Shown here one piece after another: positions 17,169-26,425 of a stretch of 64,000 bases of DNA (positions are counted from its first letter, which is position 1; each line of letters opens with the position of its first letter). The stretch is from Phascolarctobacterium sp. GTDB lineage: Bacteria; Bacillota; Negativicutes; Acidaminococcales; Acidaminococcaceae. The stretch spans positions 1-64,000 of the forward strand of contig NZ_JAUNOQ010000005.1 in NCBI RefSeq assembly GCF_030531065.1, given 5' to 3'. Below the pieces are notes generated by a model. The model was not told the DNA's origin, ran no database searches, and saw nothing but the letters and a program-made list of their open reading frames with translations. Position numbers and translations under genes: made by a program.

Positions 17169-18452
17169 ATGGTAGGACTTATTAGTGGCGTGCGCAAAAA
17201 CAGCTTGGCAGAGCAGGCCGGTATTCAGCCCGGCGATAAGCTGCTTACTGTGGACGGCGTACAGGTTAAAGATATTATTGAATTAAGCTTTTATACTTCT
17301 GACTATGCTGTGGAGCTGGAGCTGGAAGGCTCCGACGGCCAGCGCCGTCAGCTGCATATTGATAAATATCCTGATGAGGATTTGGGCTTGGAGTTTGAAG
17401 CGGCAGTTTTTGACAAGGTTAGCACCTGTTATAACAAGTGCCTCTTTTGCTTTGTCGACCAGATGATTCCCGGTATGCGTCCCGGTCTGTATGTGCGCGA
17501 CGACGATTACCGCCTGTCCTTTTTATACGGCAATTTTATTACGCTGACCAACATGCGGGACGCTGATTTTGAGCGTATTATCAGCACCCATATGACGCCT
17601 TTATATGTATCGGTGCATGCTACCGACCCGGCAGTGCGCTGTCAGATGATGAAGAATCGTTTTGCCGGTGAGCTGATGCCCAAGCTGCGGCGTTTATTTG
17701 ACGCCGGTATTCAGGTGCATACGCAGATCGTTTGCTGCCCAAGCTACAATGATGGGGAAGTATTGGCTAAAAGCTTTGCCGATTTATACGCTTTGCATCC
17801 TTCGGTATTGACGATGGCGGTCGTGCCGGTAGGCTTGACAAAGCACAGGGAAGCGCTGCACCCCCTGCGTACTTTTACGAAAGAGGAAGCGGCGGCAATT
17901 GTAGACCAGGCTGCTCTTTGGCAAAAGCAATGCCGGGAAGAAACGGGCAAGTCCTTTATTTATCTAGGCGACGAATTTTATCTTCTGGCAGGCAGGGAGG
18001 TGCCTCCTGCCGCATGGTACGACGGCTTTCCGCAGCTGGAAAACGGCATTGGCCTGACCCGCAGCTTTGTGGACGAATGGCACGAGGAGTGCGGCAAGCT
18101 GCGTGGCTGGAAGCCTACGGCTCCGGCGGTAATTCCTGTGGGCGAGAGCGCTTATCAGGTGCTGCAGCCGCTGATGGAAAAGTTTAACCGCAGTTTCGGC
18201 GCTCAGCACCGTTTTGCGGCCGTGCCTAATTTATTCTTTGGCGGTAAGGTTAACGTCACCGGCCTGCTGACTGCGGGCGATATCTTAAACGCCGTACAGG
18301 AGCAGCGTATTATTTTGCCCGCCGTGGTTTTAAATAACGATCAGCTGTTTTTAGACGATAAATCCTTGGAGCAGTTCAAGCAGGCCTATCCCGGCAGGGT
18401 GGAGCTGGCTAAGGGCGCCAGGGAGCTTTTGCATTTACTATTGGAAAGATAA
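17169..18452 (+). CDS. DUF512 protein: PDZ domain plus radical-SAM-like Fe-S domain
   Basis: A 427-residue protein found next to der in many Firmicutes. The N-terminal PDZ-like domain (about 1-65; GVRKNSLAEQAGIQPGD) is followed by a cysteine cluster C-x3-C-x2-C (CYNKCLFC, residues about 86-93) resembling a radical-SAM site. DUF512 then runs through the rest, including the conserved GNFITLTN and SVHATDP. The family has no established reaction as far as I know. RBS GGAG is five bases from the ATG. The next gene cobO begins 9 bases downstream. Confidence 0.82.
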   Translation: MVGLISGVRKNSLAEQAGIQPGDKLLTVDGVQVKDIIELSFYTSDYAVELELEGSDGQRRQLHIDKYPDEDLGLEFEAAVFDKVSTCYNKCLFCFVDQMIPGMRPGLYVRDDDYRLSFLYGNFITLTNMRDADFERIISTHMTPLYVSVHATDPAVRCQMMKNRFAGELMPKLRRLFDAGIQVHTQIVCCPSYNDGEVLAKSFADLYALHPSVLTMAVVPVGLTKHREALHPLRTFTKEEAAAIVDQAALWQKQCREETGKSFIYLGDEFYLLAGREVPPAAWYDGFPQLENGIGLTRSFVDEWHEECGKLRGWKPTAPAVIPVGESAYQVLQPLMEKFNRSFGAQHRFAAVPNLFFGGKVNVTGLLTAGDILNAVQEQRIILPAVVLNNDQLFLDDKSLEQFKQAYPGRVELAKGARELLHLLLER

Positions 18453-18461
18453 GGTGGTACT

Positions 18462-18971
18462 ATGCTGCAGGTATATACAGGTACTGGCAAGGGCAAGACT
18501 ACTGCCGCTTTAGGCGTGGCGCTGCGGGGCGCAGGCTACGGCTTAAAGACGCTGATGCTGTCCTTTCTTAAAGACGATCCTGCCTACGGCGAGGCCAGAG
18601 CGGCGCGGCTGCTGCCGGGCTTTACCTTGAAGCAGGTAGGACGCGACGCTTTCGTTAATTTCCGCAATCCCGATCCTGTGGATTTGCAGCTGTGCCGTGC
18701 AGGCTGGGAGGAAGCCAAAAACGCTATTGCCCAAAGGGCGGCCGATATTGTTATTCTGGACGAGCTGAACATCGTGCTGGCGACAAATATGCTGCCGGTT
18801 GGCGAAGTCTGCGAATTTCTGCGGCAACACAGCCATACGCTGGAGATTATTGCTACTGGCCGCGGCGCACCGGCGGAGCTGCTGAAAATTGCCGATTTGG
18901 TAACGGATATGCAGGAGGTCAAGCATTACTTCCATAAGGGGGTTGCTTCGCGCAACGGCATCGACCACTGA
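18462..18971 (+). CDS. cobO: Corrinoid adenosyltransferase (CobO/BtuR family)
   Basis: A 169-residue ATP:co(I)rrinoid adenosyltransferase. The P-loop GTGKGKTTAALG begins at residue 6, and VILDELN in mid-protein is the family's second motif. The C-terminus with YFHKGVASRNGIDH is of the short CobA/CobO type. It transfers the adenosyl group of ATP to cobalt(I) corrinoids, making coenzyme B12 from synthesised or salvaged cobamides. Start ATG 18462 with AAGGTGG upstream. Co-transcribed with the DUF512 gene. No other cobalamin gene is in the window. Confidence 0.88.
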   Translation: MLQVYTGTGKGKTTAALGVALRGAGYGLKTLMLSFLKDDPAYGEARAARLLPGFTLKQVGRDAFVNFRNPDPVDLQLCRAGWEEAKNAIAQRAADIVILDELNIVLATNMLPVGEVCEFLRQHSHTLEIIATGRGAPAELLKIADLVTDMQEVKHYFHKGVASRNGIDH

Positions 18972-18974
18972 TTT

Positions 18975-19076
18975 CAGACTGAAAGTAAAGCATTATATAT
19001 TTCGTCAGGGCTCCCAGGAGTATTATTATACGCCGTCGTCGCCCTTCCTCGTCTCTAACGCTTTCTTTTCAGTCTG
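18975..19076. repeat. Long inverted repeat between cobO and der
   Basis: CAGACTGAAAGTAAAGC (18975-18991) pairs with GCTTTCTTTTCAGTCTG (19060-19076) over 17 positions with one mismatch and one G-U, enclosing 68 bases. The inner part has its own GGGC...GCCC pairing. No T-run follows, so it is not an ordinary terminator. It could be a structured RNA or a small palindromic element. Confidence 0.6.
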
Positions 19077-19146
19077 TATAACAAAGATTTTACATTACTT
19101 TGCTGGATAGATTACGAAATTTATATTATTATGGAGGAAACGTATT

Positions 19147-20475
19147 ATGGGAAAACCTATTGTTGCGATAGTAGGACGTCCTAATGTTGGCAAATCGACT
19201 TTGTTCAATATTTTTGCCAACAGCAGGATATCCATTGTGGAGGATACGCCGGGCGTTACCCGCGACCGTTTGTATGCGACGGCCGAATGGCTGGACCACG
19301 AATTTATGATGGTGGATACAGGCGGCATCGAGATTATGAACGCCGACGCTATCGCCGTGTCCATTCGCCAGCAGGCGCAGATCGCTATTCAGGAGGCGGA
19401 CGTTATCCTGTTCGTCTGCGACGCCCGCAGCGGCATTACTACTGAGGACGCCGACGTGGCGCGTATGCTGCGTCAATCGAAGAAACCAATTGTTTTGGCC
19501 GTTAATAAGTCTGATTCTCCCAAGCAGGAGATGAATACTTTTGAATTTTACAATCTGGGCATTGGCGAACCGATTCCGGTGTCCGCGTCCAACCATTTGG
19601 GCTTAGGCGATTTGCTGGATGCAGTGGTCGCTAAGTTCCCCAGTAATAAGCTGCAAAGCGAGCTGGACGATGAGGACGAAATCAAGGTAGCGCTTATCGG
19701 TCGTCCCAATGTGGGCAAATCCTCTATTTTTAATGCGCTGGTAGGCGAGGAGCGCTCCATTGTCAGCGATATTGCCGGCACTACCCGCGACGCAATCGAT
19801 ACTCCCGTAGTACGCAATGGGCAGAAATATCTTTTTATCGATACTGCCGGTATGCGCCGGAAGGCCAAGGTGGACGAACCCATTGAAAAATACAGCGTTA
19901 TGCGTTCTCTGCGCGCTGTTGACCGCAGCGACGTAGTGCTCATGGTTTTCGACGCCGTAGAAGGCGTTACCGAGCAGGACAAGCGTATCGTAGGCTATGC
20001 CCATGAGGCAGGCAAGGCCATTATTCTGGTGGTTAATAAGTGGGATTTGTATGAAAAGGATAACAGTTCTACCCTGCGCTATACGGAAACCTTGCGCAAG
20101 GAGCTGGTATTTTTGCAGTACGCGCCCTGCGTTTTCGTTTCCGCCGTTACCAGGCAGCGTATCCACCGCCTGCCGGAGGTTATTTCCTATGTGGCCGAGC
20201 AAAACGCTATGCGTATTTCTACCAGCATTCTTAATCAGGTTATCGAGGACGCTGTGGCTATTAACCCGCCGCCGACAGAAAAGGGCAAGCGCTTGAAGAT
20301 TCTTTATGTAACGCAGGTTAAGATTAAACCGCCCACATTCGTTATCTTCGTCAACGAGCCGGAGATTATGCATTTTTCCTATCAGCGTTATTTAGAAAAC
20401 AAGCTGCGCGAAGCCTTTGGTTTTGAGGGTACGCCGATTCAAATGATCATTCGCGGCAAAAACGAGGACGAATAA
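19147..20475 (+). CDS. der: Ribosome-assembly GTPase Der (EngA)
   Basis: A 442-residue tandem GTPase required for 50S subunit assembly. Two G domains are visible: [10 protein letters not shown] at residue 9, DTGG and NKSD, then [10 protein letters not shown] near residue 184, [10 protein letters not shown] and NKWD. A C-terminal KH-like domain (about 355-442) follows. The length is typical. RBS GGAGG precedes ATG 19147. plsY follows 23 bases after the stop. Confidence 0.97.
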   Translation: MGKPIVAIVGRPNVGKSTLFNIFANSRISIVEDTPGVTRDRLYATAEWLDHEFMMVDTGGIEIMNADAIAVSIRQQAQIAIQEADVILFVCDARSGITTEDADVARMLRQSKKPIVLAVNKSDSPKQEMNTFEFYNLGIGEPIPVSASNHLGLGDLLDAVVAKFPSNKLQSELDDEDEIKVALIGRPNVGKSSIFNALVGEERSIVSDIAGTTRDAIDTPVVRNGQKYLFIDTAGMRRKAKVDEPIEKYSVMRSLRAVDRSDVVLMVFDAVEGVTEQDKRIVGYAHEAGKAIILVVNKWDLYEKDNSSTLRYTETLRKELVFLQYAPCVFVSAVTRQRIHRLPEVISYVAEQNAMRISTSILNQVIEDAVAINPPPTEKGKRLKILYVTQVKIKPPTFVIFVNEPEIMHFSYQRYLENKLREAFGFEGTPIQMIIRGKNEDE

Positions 20476-20498
20476 CGGCTAAAGACAGGTGATTTTTA

Positions 20499-21128
20499 AT
20501 GTTTAATGAAGTAGGGGTTGTCCATTATTTAATGGGCTTTGTGCTGGGACATTTATGCGGCTCTATTCCCAGCGGCCTATGGCTGGTGCAGGCCATTCAT
20601 GGCATTGATATACGCGAGTATGGCAGCAAAAATATTGGCACGACCAATGTGTTTCGCACCGTAGGCCCGCAGACAGCTGTTTTGGTGCTGCTGTGCGATA
20701 TGCTCAAGGGTATAGCGGCAGTAGCTCTGGTAAGCTATTTGTTTCATAATCCGGTGTTGGATGTGGCGACGGCCCTGGGCGCGCTCTTAGGACATAATTA
20801 TTCGGTTTTCCTGGGCTTTAAGGGCGGCAAGGGCGTGGCTACGGGTTTGGGCCTGTTAGTATTTTTGATGCCTAAGGTAGCGGGCACGGTCTTTCTCATC
20901 TGGCTGGCGTTGGTGCTGGTAACGCGCTACGTTTCCCTGGGCTCCATTGTAGCCGCGGTATGTACGCCCGTTATGGCCTGGTATTTTGTCTATCCGTCGG
21001 CCTACATAGCTTTAGGCGCAATTGCAGGCTTTTTTGTGGTGCTGCGGCATAAGGAAAACATCGGGCGCTTGCTGTCCGGTACAGAAAGCAAGATTAAACC
21101 GGGCAACGCCAACAACCTGAAAAAGTAA
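20499..21128 (+). CDS. plsY: Glycerol-3-phosphate acyltransferase PlsY
   Basis: A 209-residue integral membrane acyl-phosphate:glycerol-3-phosphate acyltransferase, the first step of phospholipid synthesis. It shows the three family motifs: CGSIPSG near residue 20, GSKNIGTTN with R at about 41-51, and FKGGKGVATGLG near 106-120. Five or so membrane segments and the usual length. Downstream of der, with a terminator behind it. Confidence 0.95.
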   Translation: MFNEVGVVHYLMGFVLGHLCGSIPSGLWLVQAIHGIDIREYGSKNIGTTNVFRTVGPQTAVLVLLCDMLKGIAAVALVSYLFHNPVLDVATALGALLGHNYSVFLGFKGGKGVATGLGLLVFLMPKVAGTVFLIWLALVLVTRYVSLGSIVAAVCTPVMAWYFVYPSAYIALGAIAGFFVVLRHKENIGRLLSGTESKIKPGNANNLKK

Positions 21129-21144
21129 CTTTAATCGTAAAATC

Positions 21145-21191
21145 AAGACTGACAGAGAGATGCTGAGTACATCTTTTTGTCAGTCTTTTTT
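21145..21191 (+). terminator. Terminator after plsY
   Basis: AAGACTGAC (21145-21153) pairs with GTCAGTCTT (21179-21187) and is followed by further T residues to 21191. It ends the transcript that includes der-plsY. Confidence 0.85.
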
Positions 21192-21203
21192 CACAAAAAA
21201 CCT

Positions 21204-21233
21204 TTGTACTTTTCACACAAACAGTGCTATAAT
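21204..21233 (+). promoter_or_regulatory. Promoter of the ACT protein-hom-thrB unit
   Basis: TTGTAC (21204-21209), 18 bases, TATAAT (21228-21233). It lies 37 bases before the first gene's start and directly behind the plsY terminator. Confidence 0.75.
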
Positions 21234-21270
21234 AAACAAAGAGTTCTGCGTAAAGAAGGGAGACAGGATT

Positions 21271-21714
21271 ATGTCTGAAAAATCTACATTTTATTTAGTT
21301 CGTGAAGAAATTCTTCCGGAAGCTATTAAAAAGACTATTAAGGTAAAAGAGATTCTCAAGAGAGGCGAAATCAAGACGATTAACGAGGCTGTAGAAAAAA
21401 TGGGTCTCAGCCGCAGCGCTTATTATAAGTACAAGGATTTTGTTTTTCCGTTTTATGAAGCCAGCAAAGAAAAGATTATTACCTTGTCCCTGCTGCTGGA
21501 GCATAAATCTGGCGTACTGTCCAAGGTTCTGAATACCGTAGCCGACGAGTCCGGCAGCATTATGACCATCAACCAGGGGATTCCTTTGCAGGGCGTGGCC
21601 AATACCACTATTTCCATTGAAACCAAGCATTTGACCGTTGATCTGGAAGCCTTGCTGGATAAGCTGCGCATGATTGACGGCGTAAAGCGCCTGGAAGTAT
21701 TGGGTCAGGTATAA
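21271..21714 (+). CDS. ACT domain protein of the UPF0735/PheB family
   Basis: A 147-residue protein. The N-terminal half contains a helix-turn-helix-like stretch (INEAVEKMGLSRSAYYKYKDFVFPF); the C-terminal half (about 70-147) is an ACT domain with LLLEHKSGVLSKVLNTVADE, a fold that binds amino acids. The family is commonly found upstream of homoserine dehydrogenase or chorismate genes and is thought to be regulatory, but its ligand is unproven. Start at ATG 21271 (GGGAGAC upstream), not at the longer in-frame start at 21160, which lies within the preceding terminator. Confidence 0.85.
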   Translation: MSEKSTFYLVREEILPEAIKKTIKVKEILKRGEIKTINEAVEKMGLSRSAYYKYKDFVFPFYEASKEKIITLSLLLEHKSGVLSKVLNTVADESGSIMTINQGIPLQGVANTTISIETKHLTVDLEALLDKLRMIDGVKRLEVLGQV

Positions 21715-21759
21715 TCAGCCTGAAAGAAGCTGTAATATTATGAAGCTGGAGGGGAAGCT

Positions 21760-23064
21760 ATGAAGGATTTTATCAATGTCGGTCTTTTAGGAGCCGGTAC
21801 CGTGGGCGGCGGCGTTATTAAAGTATTAGAGAAAAATGCTGCGGCTATTACACAAAAAGTAGGCAAACCTATTCGCATTACAAAAATTTTGGATAGAAAC
21901 GTAGAAGCGCGGCAAAAGGAATTCGGCGATCAATATATCTTTACCGATGCGCCGGAGGAGGTACTGAACGATAAGGATATCGATATTATCGTCGAGCTGC
22001 TGGGCCGTGAGCATCCGGCCAAGGAATATATCGCGCAGGCCTTTGAAAACGGCAAGCACGTAGTTACAGCCAACAAGGACGTATTGGCGCGTTACGGCTC
22101 CGAGCTGTTTCCTCTGGCTGAAAAGCATCATTGCGATTTTATGTTTGAAGCAAGCGTTTGCGGCGGCATTCCCATTATCGAACCGCTCAAAACCAGTATG
22201 GCCGCTAATACTATCCATTCTGTTATGGGCATTGTCAACGGCACTACCAACTATATGCTGACGAAAATGTCCAACGAACACTTGGAATATGAGGATGTAT
22301 TGAAGGAAGCGCAGGAAAAGGGCTATGCCGAATCCGACCCCACCGCTGACGTAGGCGGCCTTGACGCGGCGCGTAAGATCGTTATTCTGGCCTCCATTGC
22401 TTTTAATACCCGCATCAGTCTGGACGATGTGCTGGTAGAGGGCATCGAGAGCATTGAAGCCAGCGATATTAAGTATGCTCAAAATTTAGGCTATGCCATC
22501 AAGCTTTTGGCTATCGCTAAAAATGATCCGGAAAACGGCGTAATGGCTTGCGTTAAGCCTACCATGCTGCCGTTAAGCCATCCTTTGGCAGGCGTCAACG
22601 GCGTATATAACGCAGTTTTCGTCAACGGCGACGCTATCGGCGAAGCCATGTTCCTGGGTCTGGGCGCAGGACGTTTGCCTACGGCCAGCTCCGTTTGCGG
22701 CGATATTATCGAAATTGCCCGCAATATGCAATATCATTCCAACGGACGTATCAGCTGCACCTGCTTCAAGGAAAAGAAGCTGTGCCCGCCGGAGAAAATG
22801 TCCGCGCCTGCATATATCCGCTTGCAGGTTCTGGACCAGCCTGGCGCTTTAGCGGCTATCGCCGCCGCTTTCGGCGCACAAAACGTCAGCCTGCGCAATG
22901 TTTTGCAGACCAATGGCGTATTGGGACAAAAGGCCGAGGTCGTTGTTGTTACTCACAGCGTATCGGAATCTAATCTGCAAATGGCGCTGCAAATTCTGCA
23001 AGTACTGCCGGTAGTGGAGAAGGTGAGCTGCGTAATCCGCGTTGAGGACAGCAGCTTATCCTAG
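21760..23064 (+). CDS. hom: Homoserine dehydrogenase
   Basis: A 434-residue NAD(P)-dependent homoserine dehydrogenase, converting aspartate semialdehyde to homoserine. The N-terminal Rossmann motif is GLLGAGTVGGGV. The catalytic domain carries GIVNGTTNYMLTKM and the ADPTADVGGLDAARK-type segment. A C-terminal ACT domain (about 350-430; LQVLDQPGALAAIAAAF) suggests threonine feedback control. RBS GGAGGGG precedes the ATG. It lies between the ACT protein and thrB; threonine synthase is not in the window. Confidence 0.95.
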   Translation: MKDFINVGLLGAGTVGGGVIKVLEKNAAAITQKVGKPIRITKILDRNVEARQKEFGDQYIFTDAPEEVLNDKDIDIIVELLGREHPAKEYIAQAFENGKHVVTANKDVLARYGSELFPLAEKHHCDFMFEASVCGGIPIIEPLKTSMAANTIHSVMGIVNGTTNYMLTKMSNEHLEYEDVLKEAQEKGYAESDPTADVGGLDAARKIVILASIAFNTRISLDDVLVEGIESIEASDIKYAQNLGYAIKLLAIAKNDPENGVMACVKPTMLPLSHPLAGVNGVYNAVFVNGDAIGEAMFLGLGAGRLPTASSVCGDIIEIARNMQYHSNGRISCTCFKEKKLCPPEKMSAPAYIRLQVLDQPGALAAIAAAFGAQNVSLRNVLQTNGVLGQKAEVVVVTHSVSESNLQMALQILQVLPVVEKVSCVIRVEDSSLS

Positions 23065-23073
23065 AGGTGCGGC

Positions 23074-23988
23074 ATGATGAAGAAAGTAACGATTCAGGTT
23101 CCGGCTACCTCTGCCAACTGCGGTCCCGGCTTCGATACGTTGGGGCTGGCATGTACTCTGTATAACGAAGTAACTTATGAAATAACGGATACCAAGGGCT
23201 TTCAGCTGTCCGTAACAGGCGAGGGCGCGGATTATCTCAAGCCTTTCGGCCGTAATTTAGCCTTTGCCAGCTTTCTGCGCGTATGGAATAAGGCTGCCAA
23301 TAGCCAGCGCATTGGCCTTAAAGTAACTATGCATAACCGCATCCCCATGTCCCGCGGTTTAGGCAGCAGCTCCAGCGCCATTGTCGCCGGCTTGTACGCT
23401 GCCAATTGCCTGTGCGGCAATTATTATACCAAGGACGAGCTTCTGGGTATAGCGACGGATATCGAAGGCCACCCCGATAATGTGGCTCCCGCTATTTACG
23501 GCGGCTTTACCATCAGCTATATGGATAACGGCAAGGCTCATTCCTTGCGCCTGCTGCCCGCCAGACCTTTAAAATTTATCGCCGTAGTGCCTGACAGCAA
23601 GCTGCCCACGGTATTGGCGCGTCAGGCTATTCCGGCTAATATCGCTCATAAGGACGCTGTATTCAACACCTCCAGGGCTTCGCTGCTGGTAGGCGCGCTG
23701 CTGAGCGGTAATTACCAGTATTTAGGAGCGGCGCTGGAGGATAAGCTGCACCAGCCGTACCGGGCGCATTTGATACCGGGTCTGGGCGATGTCTTCGCCG
23801 CTGCCAAAGAAGCTGGAGCCTATAACGCCATTATTAGCGGCGCAGGCTCCACGGTTATGGCGTACGCTGCGCCGGAAGCTGATTGTCAGGCTATTGCAGA
23901 AGCTATGGTGCGCGCTTTTGCCGCTAAAGGGGAACATTGCGTATACCATATACTTGATTTAGATACTGACGGCGTAAAAGCTATTTAG
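23074..23988 (+). CDS. thrB: Homoserine kinase
   Basis: A 304-residue GHMP-family kinase phosphorylating homoserine for threonine synthesis. Motif 1 is PATSANCGPGFDTLG at residue 10, the ATP loop is RGLGSSSSAIVAG near residue 91, and the C-terminal motif is SGAGSTVMAY near 260. GAGG lies six bases before ATG 23074; ATG 23077 is equally possible. The stop is followed by the tRNA-Pro promoter, with no terminator seen. Confidence 0.94.
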   Translation: MMKKVTIQVPATSANCGPGFDTLGLACTLYNEVTYEITDTKGFQLSVTGEGADYLKPFGRNLAFASFLRVWNKAANSQRIGLKVTMHNRIPMSRGLGSSSSAIVAGLYAANCLCGNYYTKDELLGIATDIEGHPDNVAPAIYGGFTISYMDNGKAHSLRLLPARPLKFIAVVPDSKLPTVLARQAIPANIAHKDAVFNTSRASLLVGALLSGNYQYLGAALEDKLHQPYRAHLIPGLGDVFAAAKEAGAYNAIISGAGSTVMAYAAPEADCQAIAEAMVRAFAAKGEHCVYHILDLDTDGVKAI

Positions 23989-24017
23989 ATAATCTGAAGA
24001 TTTTTACTTGTAAAGTA

Positions 24018-24046
24018 TTGACAAAAGCATTTTAATGCAGTATAAT
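24018..24046 (+). promoter_or_regulatory. Consensus promoter of tRNA-Pro(GGG)
   Basis: TTGACA (24018-24023), 17 bases, TATAAT (24041-24046): a perfect sigma-70 consensus, 39 bases before the tRNA. Confidence 0.93.
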
Positions 24047-24085
24047 CTTATTCGTTGCTAAGATATGGCAACAACCCAAAGTAGT

Positions 24086-24162
24086 CGGGGCGTGGCTCAG
24101 TTTGGTAGAGCGCTTCCTTGGGGTGGAAGAGGTCGTGGGTTCGAATCCCGCCGCTCCGACCA
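24086..24162 (+). tRNA. tRNA-Pro (anticodon GGG)
   Basis: A 77-base cloverleaf. Acceptor CGGGGCG pairs with CGCTCCG, anticodon stem CTTCC/GGAAG encloses TTGGGGT (anticodon GGG), the T loop is TTCGAAT, and CCA is encoded. It is a single-gene unit with its own promoter and terminator. With TGG at 13928 it covers proline codons. Confidence 0.96.
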
Positions 24163-24174
24163 TGTCGGATCTAT

Positions 24175-24204
24175 AGCCTTTACGTTTGCGTAAAGGCTTT
24201 TTTT
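24175..24204 (+). terminator. Terminator of tRNA-Pro(GGG)
   Basis: AGCCTTTAC (24175-24183), six-base loop, GTAAAGGCT (24190-24198), then T-run to 24204. Confidence 0.92.
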
Positions 24205-24229
24205 ACGTTTATTTTTGGAGGCATTACCC

Positions 24230-24802
24230 ATGATTCGTACTTTAGAGCTCATTTGCAGCGAATGCGGCAATACCTTTGTGCCTGATGGAAAATTGTATTA
24301 CCGCGACAACTTTTTGACTACGAATATCCGCGATACTAAATTTATCTGCCAGGAATGTATTGCTAAATGGCAGGCTAAATGGCAGATTAAAAGCGCCAGC
24401 TTTACCGAAAAGGATTACGTGCTGACCGTGGATATCGAGCTGGAGGACGGCAGCGTTTACCATAATATGGACTGCACGCCCATTGAAGAAACGGGAACTG
24501 TAGTTGTAGGCGAGGATATCCCCGTTGAGGCGCAGCGTAGGCTGTATGCCGTTTACGACGCCTGGGACAAGGAGCGTAAGGCTCATTATCTGAAGGATTG
24601 CATTTTTACGGACGAATTTATGCGTACCTCCTTTACCTGTGAAACCTATGGCGGGGAAAAGTTCGACAACGTGGCCTTTCGCGTGACTGTGCGCGGAGAG
24701 CTGCAGACGGAAATACCCGTACCCGATTATATCAAAAAACAAATTCTGGAAGCCTACAAATTATACGAGGCGCAAAATATGGAAGAAACTATTGAGGATT
24801 GA
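24230..24802 (+). CDS. Hypothetical protein with N-terminal zinc ribbon
   Basis: A 190-residue cytoplasmic protein of unknown function. Two CxxC pairs (CSECGN near residue 8 and CQECIAKW near residue 40) form a probable zinc ribbon. The remainder is acidic and mixed alpha/beta, without a motif I recognise. Start ATG 24230 with GGAGG nine bases upstream (24216-24220). It lies 12 bases before prfC, so the two are probably co-transcribed. Confidence 0.7.
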   Translation: MIRTLELICSECGNTFVPDGKLYYRDNFLTTNIRDTKFICQECIAKWQAKWQIKSASFTEKDYVLTVDIELEDGSVYHNMDCTPIEETGTVVVGEDIPVEAQRRLYAVYDAWDKERKAHYLKDCIFTDEFMRTSFTCETYGGEKFDNVAFRVTVRGELQTEIPVPDYIKKQILEAYKLYEAQNMEETIED

Positions 24803-24814
24803 TAGGGGGATCTT

Positions 24815-26425
24815 ATGCAGGAACTATTAGAAAAAATTGAAAAACGGCGAACTTTCGCCATTATTTCTCACCCTGACGCCGGTAAAACCACCTTAACGGA
24901 AAAGCTGCTGCTGTACGGCGGCGCTATTCATCTGGCCGGTTCCGTCAAAGCCAGAAAAAGCAATAAGCATGCTGTGTCCGACTGGATGGAAATTGAAAAG
25001 CAGCGCGGTATTTCCGTAACTTCCTCCGTATTGCAATTTGATTACGACGGCTACCGCGTTAATATTCTGGATACTCCCGGTCACCAGGACTTTTCCGAGG
25101 ACACCTACCGTACGCTGATGGCTGCCGACAGCGCCGTTATGCTGATCGACGCTGCCAAGGGCGTAGAGCCGCAGACGAAAAAGCTCTTCTGGGTCTGTCA
25201 CCGCCGCCATCTGCCGATTTTTACCTTTATCAATAAGCTGGACCGTTACGGCCGCAATCCCTTCGACCTGATGGACGAGCTGGAAAAGGTTTTAGGCATC
25301 CGCGCTTATCCTGTCAACTGGCCCATAGGCATCGACGGCCATTACAAGGGCGTGTACGACCGTCTGCAAAATACCATCGAACTGTTTGAGGACGATACCA
25401 GCCACGGTTCTAACAAACTGAAATCTACCACCGGTTCTCTGGACGACCCTAAAATCAAGGAGATGCTGGGGGAGGAGCTGTACGAAAACCTGTGCAACGA
25501 TATCGAGCTGCTGGATATGGCGGGCGACACCTTCGATTTGGCTAAGGTCAACGCAGGCGAGCTGACGCCCATGTTTTTCGGCAGCGCTATGACCAATTTC
25601 GGCGTGCAGAGCTTTTTGGAAAAATTTTTGGAATTGTCTCCCAAGCCACAGCCTAGAACGCTGCAAGATGGTACAATAATAGAACCGGACAACGAAAAAT
25701 TCTCTGCTTTTGTTTTCAAAATCCAGGCCAATATGAATCCTGCCCACCGTGACAGAATTTCTTTCATGCGTATTTGCTCCGGCGTCTTTGATAAGGGCAT
25801 GAGCGTTTATCATAAGCAGTCTGGCAAGCTGGTGAAGCTGGCGCAGCCGCAGCAATTTTTAGCGCAGGAACGTACCATCGTCGAAAAGGCTTATCCCGGC
25901 GATATTATCGGCGTTTTTGACCCCGGTATTTTCGGTATCGGCGATTCCCTGAGCGACAATAGCTTAAAACTGCAATTTGAGGATTTTCCGGTATTCCCGC
26001 CGGAAATTTTCGCCCGTGTGCAGCCCAAGGATTCTCTCAAGCGCAAGCAGTTTGAAAAGGGTATTGTGCAGCTGTCCCAGGAAGGCGCTATCCAGGTGTT
26101 CCGCCAAAAAGGCGTAGGCTTGGAAAGCTACATCGTCGGCGTAGTCGGCGTATTGCAGCTGGAAGTGCTGGAATACCGCCTGCTTAATGAATACAGCGCG
26201 CAGCTGCTGATGAACCAGCTTCCTTATTCCGTGGCCCGTTGGGTATATGCGGAAGATAAAAAGCTCATTGACAATATTAAAGGCCTGGATAACGGTATGC
26301 TGGTGTACGATAAAAAGGAACGGCCCGTAATCCTCGTAAGCAACGAATGGTCTTTGAATTGGATTTTGGAGCGTAATCCCGGAATACAGTTTTTGACGGT
26401 GCCTGCAGATGTGGAAAAAATTTAA
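24815..26425 (+). CDS. prfC: Peptide chain release factor 3
   Basis: A 536-residue translational GTPase that recycles RF1/RF2 after termination. The G domain has SHPDAGKTTLTEKLL, the RF3-specific SDWMEIEKQRGISVTSSV, DTPGHQDF and NKLDR. Domains II and III follow (MNPAHRDRISFMRICSG; FPPEIFARVQPKD). RBS AGGGGG precedes the ATG. Its last 17 bases overlap the start of the sensor kinase. Confidence 0.95.
   Translation: MQELLEKIEKRRTFAIISHPDAGKTTLTEKLLLYGGAIHLAGSVKARKSNKHAVSDWMEIEKQRGISVTSSVLQFDYDGYRVNILDTPGHQDFSEDTYRTLMAADSAVMLIDAAKGVEPQTKKLFWVCHRRHLPIFTFINKLDRYGRNPFDLMDELEKVLGIRAYPVNWPIGIDGHYKGVYDRLQNTIELFEDDTSHGSNKLKSTTGSLDDPKIKEMLGEELYENLCNDIELLDMAGDTFDLAKVNAGELTPMFFGSAMTNFGVQSFLEKFLELSPKPQPRTLQDGTIIEPDNEKFSAFVFKIQANMNPAHRDRISFMRICSGVFDKGMSVYHKQSGKLVKLAQPQQFLAQERTIVEKAYPGDIIGVFDPGIFGIGDSLSDNSLKLQFEDFPVFPPEIFARVQPKDSLKRKQFEKGIVQLSQEGAIQVFRQKGVGLESYIVGVVGVLQLEVLEYRLLNEYSAQLLMNQLPYSVARWVYAEDKKLIDNIKGLDNGMLVYDKKERPVILVSNEWSLNWILERNPGIQFLTVPADVEKI

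Noticed and set aside
19100-19127. TTGCTG-16-TATATT as a der promoter
   Set aside because: Transcription would start inside the der ribosome-binding site, leaving it unusable.
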